From positions 1 through 10,276 of the forward strand of contig VBLS01000041.1 in NCBI GenBank assembly GCA_005878635.1: a stretch of 10,276 nucleotides of DNA, written 5' to 3'. Within the stretch, counting starts at the first letter, position 1; each line of letters starts with the position of its first letter. The translations under genes were made by a program, and so were the position numbers. Under the pieces are notes generated by a model, which saw only the letters and a list, made by a program, of their open reading frames with translations, ran no database searches and was not told where the DNA came from. Source of the stretch: Methanobacteriota archaeon. GTDB taxonomy: Archaea > Thermoplasmatota > Thermoplasmata > RBG-16-68-12. Positions 1 to 6,922 of the stretch are shown here, piece after piece.

Positions 1-1
1 A

Positions 2-1468
2 TCGGAGTTTGGCCAGACGCTCCCGATGATCATCGACGGCAAGGAGGTCCGCTCGACGGCGACTTTCCCCGACGTGAGCCCCGCCGACATCCGCGTGGTC
101 CTGGGACTGTTTCAGCACGGGACGAAGGCCCATGCGAAGCGCGCGATCAAGGCGGCCCGAGCGGCCTTCCGGACGTGGTCCGCGACGCCGTGGGCGGAAC
201 GGGTGCGGATCGTCCAGCGGGCGGCGGACCTGGTCAGCGAGAGGAAGTACCGATACGCGGCCCTCCTGTCTTTCGAAAACGGCAAGAACCGCTACGAGGC
301 GATGGCCGACGTCGACGAGGCCGCCGATCTCATGCGATGGTACGCGGCGGAGATGAACCGGAATCGCGGATACGAGCACGCCATGGGGCAGTTCCTCCCC
401 GGGGAAACGGCCCGAGCGATGCTCAAGCCCTACGGCGTCTGGGCCGTCGTCGCTCCGTTCAACTTTCCCTTCGCGATCGCCGGCGGGATGTCGACGGGTG
501 CGCTGATCACCGGCAACACCGTCGTGTTCAAACCCGCGAGCGACACGCCGTACATGGGCCTTAAGCTCGCGGCGCTCCTCCATGAAGCGGGCCTTCCCCC
601 GGGCGTCTTCAACTACGTGACCGGCGCGGGCGCGACCGTCGGCCAGGAACTCGTGGACAATCCGGGGGTGGACGGCTTCGTGTTCACCGGATCGCGAGCG
701 GTCGGACTCGCGGCGTTCAAGACCTTCACCCAGAGCCGACCGAAGCCGATCATCACGGAGATGGGCGGCAAGAACCCGACGATCGTCACCGGAAGTGCGG
801 ACCTGGAGAAGGCGGCCCTCGGCGTCATGCGCGCGGCGTTCGGATACGGCGGGCAGAAGTGCTCCGCGTGCTCGCGGGCCCTCGTCGACGGGTCCGTGAG
901 CGAGGCCTTCCTCGAGCGACTCGTCGCGGAGACCTCGAAGATCAAGGTCGGCGACCCGACCCACCGGGACGTCTACCTCGGCCCGTTGATCAACGACGCC
1001 GCGGTATCCACCTACGAGAAGGCGATCTCGGACATCCGACGGTCGAAGGGGAAAATCCTGTTCGGCGGGAAAACGGATCCAAAGATCGGGCATTTCGTCG
1101 ATCCGACGATCGTGGCGGGGCTCCCGCGAAACCATCGAATCAACAAAGAGGAGTTGTTCGTCCCGATCCTCTCCGTCATCGAGGTGGACGGACTCGACGA
1201 TGCAATCGACGTCGCGAACGACGTCGACTATGGGCTCACCGCAGGGATCTTCTCCCGCGAACCCGCGGAGGTGCGCCGCTTCTTCTCCGAGGTCGAAGCC
1301 GGCGTCCTGTATGCGAACCGAGCCGCCGGTGCGACGACCGGGGCCGTCGTCGGGGTCCAACCGTTCGGCGGATGGAAGATGTCCGGGACGTCAGGGAAGT
1401 CTGCGGGAGGCCACTACTACCTGCCGCAGTTCATGCGCGAGCAAAGCCAGTCCGAGTATGCGGGCTGA
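2..1468 (+). CDS. 1-pyrroline-5-carboxylate dehydrogenase-like aldehyde dehydrogenase (5'-truncated by window edge)
   Basis: NAD(P)-dependent aldehyde dehydrogenase, probably oxidising glutamate-gamma-semialdehyde (the open form of P5C) to glutamate in the cytosol, the last step of proline and ornithine catabolism. Numbering from the ATG at 26, visible motifs are APFNFP (143-148), the TGS turn (221-223), the catalytic glutamate in ITEMGGKNP (E245), the catalytic cysteine in GGQKCSACSR (C279), EELFVP (375-380) and PFGGWKMSG (446-454). The GQKCSACSR form is typical of the P5CDH branch. The frame stays open upstream of ATG 26 to the window edge and reads SEFGQTLP just before MIIDGKEV. That matches the interior of P5CDH proteins, so the real start lies outside the window and roughly 30-50 residues are missing. 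The ATG at 26 is therefore probably internal. The gene ends with TGA at 1466-1468. The aldehyde dehydrogenase superfamily is certain; the exact substrate is inferred from the cysteine-motif context. Confidence 0.9.
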   Translation, partial: SEFGQTLPMIIDGKEVRSTATFPDVSPADIRVVLGLFQHGTKAHAKRAIKAARAAFRTWSATPWAERVRIVQRAADLVSERKYRYAALLSFENGKNRYEAMADVDEAADLMRWYAAEMNRNRGYEHAMGQFLPGETARAMLKPYGVWAVVAPFNFPFAIAGGMSTGALITGNTVVFKPASDTPYMGLKLAALLHEAGLPPGVFNYVTGAGATVGQELVDNPGVDGFVFTGSRAVGLAAFKTFTQSRPKPIITEMGGKNPTIVTGSADLEKAALGVMRAAFGYGGQKCSACSRALVDGSVSEAFLERLVAETSKIKVGDPTHRDVYLGPLINDAAVSTYEKAISDIRRSKGKILFGGKTDPKIGHFVDPTIVAGLPRNHRINKEELFVPILSVIEVDGLDDAIDVANDVDYGLTAGIFSREPAEVRRFFSEVEAGVLYANRAAGATTGAVVGVQPFGGWKMSGTSGKSAGGHYYLPQFMREQSQSEYAG

Positions 1469-1487
1469 CCGAGCCCGAATGCGCTTA

Positions 1488-1503
1488 TCGAACGAATTCG
1501 AAC
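1488..1503. repeat. Direct repeat TCGAAC x2, 10-bp period, upstream of TATA box
   Basis: TCGAAC occurs at 1488-1493 and again at 1498-1503, exactly one helical turn apart. Overlapping palindromes CGAATTCG (1493-1500) and TTCGAA (1497-1502) lie in the same stretch. The block ends 16 bp before the TATA box of the transporter operon, a position often used by archaeal activators. A regulatory role is inference; no regulator gene is visible in the window. Confidence 0.3.
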
Positions 1504-1519
1504 CCAGTCCCGGGAGTCC

Positions 1520-1527
1520 TTATATAC
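1520..1527 (+). promoter_or_regulatory. Archaeal TATA box for the peptide transporter operon
   Basis: TTATATAC is an A/T-rich octamer in otherwise GC-rich DNA and matches the archaeal TATA consensus. With the usual spacing of about 25 bp, transcription would start near 1547-1553, giving a leader of about 45-50 nt before the ATG at 1599. The upstream BRE is not purine/adenine-rich (GAGTCC), so it looks weak. Confidence 0.65.
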
Positions 1528-1580
1528 GCTCGCGGCATCCCGTCACTCCGTAGCACGGAAGAACCTTCCGAGCTGCATGC

Positions 1581-1590
1581 GGGGAGGGTG
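1581..1590 (+). promoter_or_regulatory. Ribosome binding site of the binding-protein gene
   Basis: GGGGAGGGTG ends 8 nt before the ATG at 1599 and is one inserted base away from the ideal GGAGGTG. It fixes the start of the binding-protein gene at 1599. Confidence 0.6.
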
Positions 1591-1598
1591 GATCGACT

Positions 1599-3935
1599 AT
1601 GGCAGATGCGGCACCGACTGCTCCAATGGAGCCTCCGAGTGAGCCCGGCCGGCGAAGGAAACAACGGCGATTAATCGCGTACATTCTAGTCGCGATTATC
1701 GTAGTGGCGGTCCTCGCCACGACCGCGTACGTCCTGTTGTCGGGCCGGCCTCAGCCGACAACGCGGTCTCTTCGGATCGGGCTGTCCGGTCAAACGGCGA
1801 AGAGCCTGAACCCGAACGTTTTCACCTTGACCCTCGAGTTCGTCGTTGTTTACAACATCTATAGCACGCTCGCCACCCGCGACGGGGCGTACCATGTGGT
1901 CGGGGACCTGGCGTACGCATGGGAGGTCGCTCCCGACAACGTCACGTGGACGTTCCACCTCGTCAAGAACGCGTACTTCACCGACCCGGCGAATCCGGGG
2001 GATAGGAGCCACCCAGTCACCGCCGACGACGTCGTGTTCTCGTACAACATGGTGACCGTCCACAACGGAAGCGTCCTGAACAGCTACGTCAGTGAGATCG
2101 ATCACCTCTCGAAAATCGATGCCTACACCGTCCAAATTGTGACCTCTGAGCCCTTTGCCGCGATCGATTCGATGTTGACGGCGGTCACAATCTTCCCGAA
2201 GTACCTATGGGAGAACATCGCAGACCCCATCGCGAACTCCCCGCCCGTAATCGTCGGTTCCGGCCCGTTATACTATGACACGAACAGCAATCTCGCAAGC
2301 GGTCCAATCATCCTGCGTCGGAACCCAAACTACTTTGGCGACGCCCAATATTGCCACCTCGTCCGGCCGGATGAGATCCGATTCATTTTCTTCTCGAGCG
2401 CGGGTGCGATGGCGAGCAGCTTCACGTCGGGGTCCGACGACCTGGACATCATCTACAACATCCCCGCACCCGTGTATCTCAGTGGTCTGAATCCGGGGAA
2501 CGGTCAGATCATTGAGAAGCGCGCCGTCGCCGGGGGATTCGTGGGCGAAATCGTTCTCAATCAAATCACTCCTGAGATCCGGAACAAGTTTTCCGACTAC
2601 CAGAATGGTACGAGCAGCCCGCTCCTCCTGAATGAAACCGTCCGCCGAGCCGTCGCAATGAGTATCGACAAGGCGTCAATCGTCAAGTATGCCTACCTGG
2701 GACTAGCCACGGTGGCTGACACGCTCGTCCCGGCGAGCAACCCGTGGCACTACACCATACCCGCCGCCGACCGATTCCCATTCGACCCCGGGGCCGCCCG
2801 ACGCTTGTTGAACAATGCCGGATGGGCCTTCGATACGACCGGGGCGCCCGCGACGGCGACGACGACGCCGCTCGCGCGCGCGGGCGGGCTGGACCCCTTG
2901 CGCTTCCGGTTCTACACCCCGGACTCGCACCCGGAGTTTGCCGTGGCGGCCGCGAACATCACGACGTGGCTACGACAGGCCGGGATCCAAACGGTCGATC
3001 ACGCGGGCAGCGCCTCTCCTGGCTATGATGTTCGACCTCTCAACACGATGAACGACGTCTGGAAGGCCTCCGACTTCGACATGTGGCTGTGGGACTGGGT
3101 GTTCAGCCCGATCTCCGACCCGTCGACCGACGTTCTGTCCGTTCAGACGACGGACTCGATCCCGGATACGAGCGACAGTTGGTACTCCAATGCGACGTAC
3201 GATGACCTCTATAACCAGTCGCTCGTGACAATCGACCCCGCTGCCCGTCGCGCGATCACGGACCAGATGCAACGCATGCTCTACGAATACGCCGCGTACA
3301 TCCTCCCATACTACGCGCAGGACCTGTACGCGACGACGAGCACCACCGGGTTTGGATACGGGTGGGAGAATTGGGGCGACTGGACGGCGCAACCGGGCCT
3401 CGTCCCGGACAGTGACAATCCGGCCTTGTGGTTGCAGATCTATCCACATGACAACCCGCCGCCGACAATCAGCTCGTTTGCGCCGGTCACCGCTGCGCCC
3501 GGGAGTCCGACCTCGATCAGTGTCACCGCCTCGGATCCGAACGACGCCACGCTAAGCTACACATGGGACTTCGGGGACGGCACCACGGTTCAGACGACGT
3601 CGACGAACTCGGTCTCACACACGTTCGCGACGGCCGGTAACTACACGGTGAAGGTCCGGGTCAAGGATGCGGAATGGCCCACGTGCGCAACCACGACCGC
3701 CACGATCCGTCCCGGAGGGGTCGCCGCCCTGGCGACCGACTTCGGCGCCTCGAAGACCGTCCAGATCGTCCCTGACTCCCGCAGCGGCGCCGTGTTGTTC
3801 CTCGTCCCGTGGGCGATTGTTGTCGCGATCACCGTCTTCCTAATTGGAAGCACCGAAATCGCCCTGCAGCGGGACCGCCTCGATTCGAAAGAGTCGGGCG
3901 AGGGACTCCGAACACGAGGGTCGCGTCCGCCCTGA
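1599..3935 (+). CDS. Peptide ABC transporter substrate-binding protein (family 5) with PKD domain and two membrane anchors
   Basis: Extracellular binding subunit of an oligopeptide/dipeptide importer, 778 residues. Order: basic cytoplasmic tail (1-24), uncleaved-looking transmembrane helix (about 25-48), family-5 solute-binding domain (about 57-615), PKD domain (about 620-704) and a second transmembrane helix (about 731-751) with a charged tail. Family-5 signs are the NPNVFTLTLE region, LAYAWEVAPDNVTWTFHL (103-121), TADDVVFSYN (141-150), RNPNYFG (241-247), ETVRRAVAMSIDK (346-358) and FDPGAARRLLNNAGW (395-409). The PKD is marked by YTWDFGDGT (654-662) and HTFATAGNYTV (674-684). There is no lipobox cysteine, so the protein is probably held at both ends, N-in and C-in, with the bulk outside. 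It is longer than typical DppA/OppA (about 530-550) because of the PKD and second anchor. It is first in the operon. The substrate is inferred from family and neighbours; some members bind other solutes. Confidence 0.92.
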   Translation: MADAAPTAPMEPPSEPGRRRKQRRLIAYILVAIIVVAVLATTAYVLLSGRPQPTTRSLRIGLSGQTAKSLNPNVFTLTLEFVVVYNIYSTLATRDGAYHVVGDLAYAWEVAPDNVTWTFHLVKNAYFTDPANPGDRSHPVTADDVVFSYNMVTVHNGSVLNSYVSEIDHLSKIDAYTVQIVTSEPFAAIDSMLTAVTIFPKYLWENIADPIANSPPVIVGSGPLYYDTNSNLASGPIILRRNPNYFGDAQYCHLVRPDEIRFIFFSSAGAMASSFTSGSDDLDIIYNIPAPVYLSGLNPGNGQIIEKRAVAGGFVGEIVLNQITPEIRNKFSDYQNGTSSPLLLNETVRRAVAMSIDKASIVKYAYLGLATVADTLVPASNPWHYTIPAADRFPFDPGAARRLLNNAGWAFDTTGAPATATTTPLARAGGLDPLRFRFYTPDSHPEFAVAAANITTWLRQAGIQTVDHAGSASPGYDVRPLNTMNDVWKASDFDMWLWDWVFSPISDPSTDVLSVQTTDSIPDTSDSWYSNATYDDLYNQSLVTIDPAARRAITDQMQRMLYEYAAYILPYYAQDLYATTSTTGFGYGWENWGDWTAQPGLVPDSDNPALWLQIYPHDNPPPTISSFAPVTAAPGSPTSISVTASDPNDATLSYTWDFGDGTTVQTTSTNSVSHTFATAGNYTVKVRVKDAEWPTCATTTATIRPGGVAALATDFGASKTVQIVPDSRSGAVLFLVPWAIVVAITVFLIGSTEIALQRDRLDSKESGEGLRTRGSRPP

Positions 3936-3960
3936 GGCCGCCGGGAGCCGGGAGTCGGGC

Positions 3961-4071
3961 ATGTCGGAGAGTGGACCTCGACGAGCAAACTCCTGAGGAT
4001 CGTAGCCCGACGGCTCGTGAACGCCGGCATCACGATCTTCGGGATCATCTGCCTGAACTATCTCCTGATGG
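3961..4071 (+). other. N-terminal coding segment of permease B, out of frame with the main ORF
   Basis: The codons at 3990-4070 read LLRIVARRLV followed by a hydrophobic helix ending ICLNYLLM. This is the usual basic N-terminus and first transmembrane helix of DppB-type permeases, but it lies in a different frame from the rest of the gene. Dropping one G of the GG at 4070-4071 joins it as LLM-LMPGDP, the expected family sequence. The segment itself has no ATG; its only standard start is GTG 4017, which would remove the conserved basic stretch. A better-placed ATG at 3961, with GGGAG at 3950-3954 before it, opens in the main permease frame but hits TGA at 3994-3996, so a second, opposite frame change may exist near 3990. 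I read 3961-4071 as the disturbed 5' end of permease B. Confidence 0.6.
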
Positions 4072-4074
4072 CTG

Positions 4075-4986
4075 ATGCCCGGGGATCCGTCCCTCTCTAT
4101 TATCCCGAGGGATCCGAAGTTCCGCGGCCTTCGAGACTACATGATCTCGTTCTTCGGCCTCGACCGCCCGCAATGGGAGCAGTTCGTAATCTATCTCCAG
4201 AGACTCTTCACCCTCGACTGGGGCCTCTCGTACCAGGATCATCGGCCGGTTGCGGACATCCTCCTGCACGATCTGGGATGGACGCTCCTGCTCGTCGGGA
4301 CGTCAACGATCCTCACGGTGCTGATCGGCATCGCAATCGGAGCATACTCCGCAATCCGTCGTGGCAAACCCTTTGATTTCGTATCGACCGGGATCGGGAT
4401 TTTTCTGTACGGGATGCCGATCTTCTGGCTCGGCCTGGTCCTGCAGAGCGCGTTCCGGAAGAACTCTGTGTTCCAGGGTTGGATTCCTTGGTGGCCCGCT
4501 CTCCCGACGTCCGGATATTACGATGACCGACTGATCCCCTGGAACTGGGATATCCTCCACGTGGCTGATGCGTTCCTCCATCTTCTGCTCCCAGCACTCA
4601 CGCTCTCGCTGGGGACCCTCGCGGGAATCTCCCTCGTCATGCGGAATTCCCTGATCGACGTCATGACGGAAGATTTCGTGACGACGGCTCGGGCCAAAGG
4701 CCTCAGTCCTCGCCAGGTTCTGCGGCGCCACATCTTGCCGAACGGCATGCCGCCTATGGTCTCGTTGATCGCGCTTGACATCGCCTTCATCCTGGGCGGG
4801 GCGTACCAGGTTGAGGTCATTTTCCGATACCAGGGAATCGGGTTTCGGACAATCGAAGCAATCGGGAGCCTCGATTATCCGCTCCTCCAGTTCATCATCG
4901 TAATCGGTGGAGCCGCCGTCGTCATCGCGAACCTCCTGGCCGATTTCCTCCTCCTCTGGCTCGATCCGCGAATCAAGATCTCCTAG
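4075..4986 (+). CDS. dppB: Peptide ABC transporter permease, DppB/OppB type (5' end frameshifted)
   Basis: One of the two membrane subunits forming the import channel. Numbered from the ATG at 4075 (303 residues): PGDPSL (2-7) is the conserved periplasmic-side motif that normally follows the first helix. Further hydrophobic segments lie at about 68-92, 103-125, 168-188, 228-246 and 272-296. The coupling-helix (EAA) motif that docks onto the ATPases is at about 204-222, with TARAKG and ILPNG visible, and the C-terminus is the family-typical LDPRIK. The first helix is absent from this frame but is present just upstream in another frame (about 3990-4070), so ATG 4075 is probably an internal methionine and not the true start. 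No Shine-Dalgarno precedes it. The next gene begins 9 nt after the stop. As written, the 303-residue product lacks helix 1 and may be non-functional unless the shift is an assembly error or is recoded. Confidence 0.88.
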   Translation: MPGDPSLSIIPRDPKFRGLRDYMISFFGLDRPQWEQFVIYLQRLFTLDWGLSYQDHRPVADILLHDLGWTLLLVGTSTILTVLIGIAIGAYSAIRRGKPFDFVSTGIGIFLYGMPIFWLGLVLQSAFRKNSVFQGWIPWWPALPTSGYYDDRLIPWNWDILHVADAFLHLLLPALTLSLGTLAGISLVMRNSLIDVMTEDFVTTARAKGLSPRQVLRRHILPNGMPPMVSLIALDIAFILGGAYQVEVIFRYQGIGFRTIEAIGSLDYPLLQFIIVIGGAAVVIANLLADFLLLWLDPRIKIS

Positions 4987-4995
4987 GGTGTCGAC

Positions 4996-5919
4996 ATGGG
5001 AACCGTGGAGGTGGTGAAGGTTGGCGGCGTGATCTCGCCCTTCCGGGCCCGAGCGATCGTCGTCGGGCGACGGATGCAGGACATCGGGCTGCAGGTATTC
5101 CACAACAAGACCGCGATGGCGGGTCTGATCATCCTCATATTCTTCACCGTCCTCGCCGTCGCCGCCCCGCTGATCGCCCCATACGGCCCCCTGAGCGCGG
5201 TCCCCGACGTCGGCCCCCTCACGCTGCCAGCCCCCGGCCATCCGTTCGGGACGAACCAGTTCGGGTACGACATCTATTCGCAGGTAATCTGGGGTACCCA
5301 AATCTCGCTTCTCGTCGGCGTGCTAGCCGCCGCGGTCGCGAGCGTGATCGGCACCGCAGTAGGCCTCGTCTCCGGATTCGTCGGCGGTTGGATCGACGAG
5401 GTCATCATGCGCTTCAACGACGTCGTCCTGTCGATCCCTTGGCTCGTCCTAATGATTGTGATCGCAGCCCGGTTGAACTACCTCGATCTGGTCGGCATCA
5501 TCCTCGTGATCGGCCTGACCGGTTGGTCGGTCACGGCGAGGGTCGTCCGGAGCCAGGTGCTCAGCCTGAAGGAACGGATGTTCGTCGAGCGGGGCCGAAT
5601 GATTGGTTCGTCGAACACCCACATCCTCCTCCGTCACATCTTCCCGAACGCGTTCCCCCTGATCTTCGCGAACACAATCTTGACTGTCGCGGTCTCCATC
5701 CTCTCGGAGAGCGTCCTCGCCTTCCTCAATCTGTCCGTGAAGAGCAACGTGAGCTGGGGACGCATCATCGCGGAGGCATACCAACACGATGCCCTCACCA
5801 TCGGGATGGCAGAATGGCTCATCGTGCCTGGACTCTGCATCGTGTTCCTCGTGTTCGGGTTCTACCTGTTCGGATACGCACTGGACGAGATACTGAACCC
5901 GCGGCTTCGGAGGCGCTGA
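4996..5919 (+). CDS. dppC: Peptide ABC transporter permease, DppC/OppC type
   Basis: Second channel subunit of the importer, 307 residues, a normal length for the family. A basic cytoplasmic N-terminus (about 18-39) leads to helix 1 (41-63). The family motif HPFGTNQFGYDIYSQVIWG (82-100) precedes helices at about 104-128, 145-160, 165-183, 222-243 and 275-298. The coupling-helix motif lies at about 197-216 (ERGRMIG, HIFPNAFP), and the end NPRLR is typical. The start ATG follows AGGGTG (4985-4990) at a 5-nt spacing and lies 9 nt after the permease B stop, consistent with translation within one operon. The reading frame is intact throughout. Role and family are clear; peptide specificity is inferred. 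Confidence 0.93.
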   Translation: MGTVEVVKVGGVISPFRARAIVVGRRMQDIGLQVFHNKTAMAGLIILIFFTVLAVAAPLIAPYGPLSAVPDVGPLTLPAPGHPFGTNQFGYDIYSQVIWGTQISLLVGVLAAAVASVIGTAVGLVSGFVGGWIDEVIMRFNDVVLSIPWLVLMIVIAARLNYLDLVGIILVIGLTGWSVTARVVRSQVLSLKERMFVERGRMIGSSNTHILLRHIFPNAFPLIFANTILTVAVSILSESVLAFLNLSVKSNVSWGRIIAEAYQHDALTIGMAEWLIVPGLCIVFLVFGFYLFGYALDEILNPRLRRR

Positions 5920-5920
5920 G

Positions 5921-6922
5921 GTGGCGGCCCTCCTAGAAGTCCGAGACCTCACGATCGAATTCACGACCAAGGCCGGCATCGTGCACGCCGTCGAGGGCGC
6001 CTCCTTCGACGTCGAACGGGGGGAGGCGCTGGGCCTTGCCGGAGAGAGCGGCTGCGGGAAGACCACGACGGCTCTCGCGTTGATGCGCCTCCTACCTTAC
6101 AATGGACGAATCGTTCGCGGCTCGATCTCCTTCGCCGGCCGGAGTCTGGTTCCGTTGGAAGAGGCTTCGATGCGAGCGATCCGGTGGAAGGAGATGTCGA
6201 TCGTCTTCCAGGGTGCGATGAACTCCTTGAATCCAGTGCAGCGGGTAGGACGTCAGATTGCGGAGCCGATCATCCTGCACGAGGATGCCGATTCGGACGT
6301 CGCGTTGAAACGCGCGGGCGATCTCCTTGAACTCGTCGGCATTTCGCGCAATCGGTTGAACGACTACCCGCACGAATTCTCCGGCGGGATGCGGCAACGC
6401 GTGATGATCGCCATGGCTCTAGCGTGCGACCCGAAACTCGTGATCGCGGATGAGCCCGTGACGGCCCTCGACGTGATGATCCAGGCCCAAATCCTCGACC
6501 TCCTCGAACGACTCAGGCGGGAGCTGGATCTGGCGATGATCCTGATCTCCCACGACCTCTCCGTCCTCGCGGACACATGCGAGCAGGTCACGATCATGTA
6601 CGCCGGAAAGACGATGGAGTCGGGCAAGACGATGGACCTCTTCACGGATCCCAAGCATCCGTACACGCAGGGTCTTGTCGGCGCCTTTCCGGACATCAGA
6701 GGGCCAAGGAACATGCCTGAGGCGATCCCCGGGGACGTCCCCAGTCTCATCTCCCCTCCGAGCGGTTGCGTTTTCCATCCGCGGTGCAAGTTCGCGTTCG
6801 ACCGCTGCTCGAACGCAGAGCCAGAGCTCTCGGAACTCGCACCCGGACGTCGGGCCGCCTGCTTCCTCTATCCGGAGGTTACGGAGGTGCCCGGACGGTC
6901 GATGCCGATCGCAACCCGCTGA
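5921..6922 (+). CDS. dppD: Peptide ABC transporter ATP-binding protein, DppD/OppD type
   Basis: Cytoplasmic ATPase that powers peptide import, 333 residues. The full motif set is visible: Walker A GESGCGKT (41-48), Q-loop glutamine Q97 in VFQGAMNSLNP, signature FSGGMRQR (153-160), Walker B LVIADEP (173-179), D-loop TALD (181-184) and switch histidine H211. The C-terminal oligopeptide-transporter extension is present (HPYTQGL, 246-252). Its four cysteines C283, C289, C296 and C314 match the motif shown in related DppD proteins to bind a [4Fe-4S] cluster. The start is GTG at 5921, one base after the permease C stop, with GGAGG at 5909-5913 inside the end of that gene at a 7-nt spacing. Its C-terminal 47 codons may overlap the annotated start of the next ATPase. 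Unlike its partner, this ATPase has ordinary length and no insertions. Confidence 0.94.
   Translation: MAALLEVRDLTIEFTTKAGIVHAVEGASFDVERGEALGLAGESGCGKTTTALALMRLLPYNGRIVRGSISFAGRSLVPLEEASMRAIRWKEMSIVFQGAMNSLNPVQRVGRQIAEPIILHEDADSDVALKRAGDLLELVGISRNRLNDYPHEFSGGMRQRVMIAMALACDPKLVIADEPVTALDVMIQAQILDLLERLRRELDLAMILISHDLSVLADTCEQVTIMYAGKTMESGKTMDLFTDPKHPYTQGLVGAFPDIRGPRNMPEAIPGDVPSLISPPSGCVFHPRCKFAFDRCSNAEPELSELAPGRRAACFLYPEVTEVPGRSMPIATR

Noticed and set aside
1461..1477. Inverted repeat CGGGCT-N5-AGCCCG across the stop of the aldehyde dehydrogenase, possible terminator
   Set aside because: The 6-bp stem is real, but no T-run follows. Archaeal termination normally needs a T-rich tract, and short GC stems are common at this base composition.
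4068..4077. Stop-restart (TGATG-like) translation explaining the split permease
   Set aside because: The TGA of this string is not in the upstream frame, which reads GCT GAT and continues to 4376, so ribosomes would not terminate here to restart.
4303..5301. Long antisense reading frame of 332 codons across both permeases
   Set aside because: It is rich in D, E, R and G with no domain-like pattern, and lies opposite clear permease genes that carry conserved motifs. It is a codon-bias shadow of GC-rich DNA.
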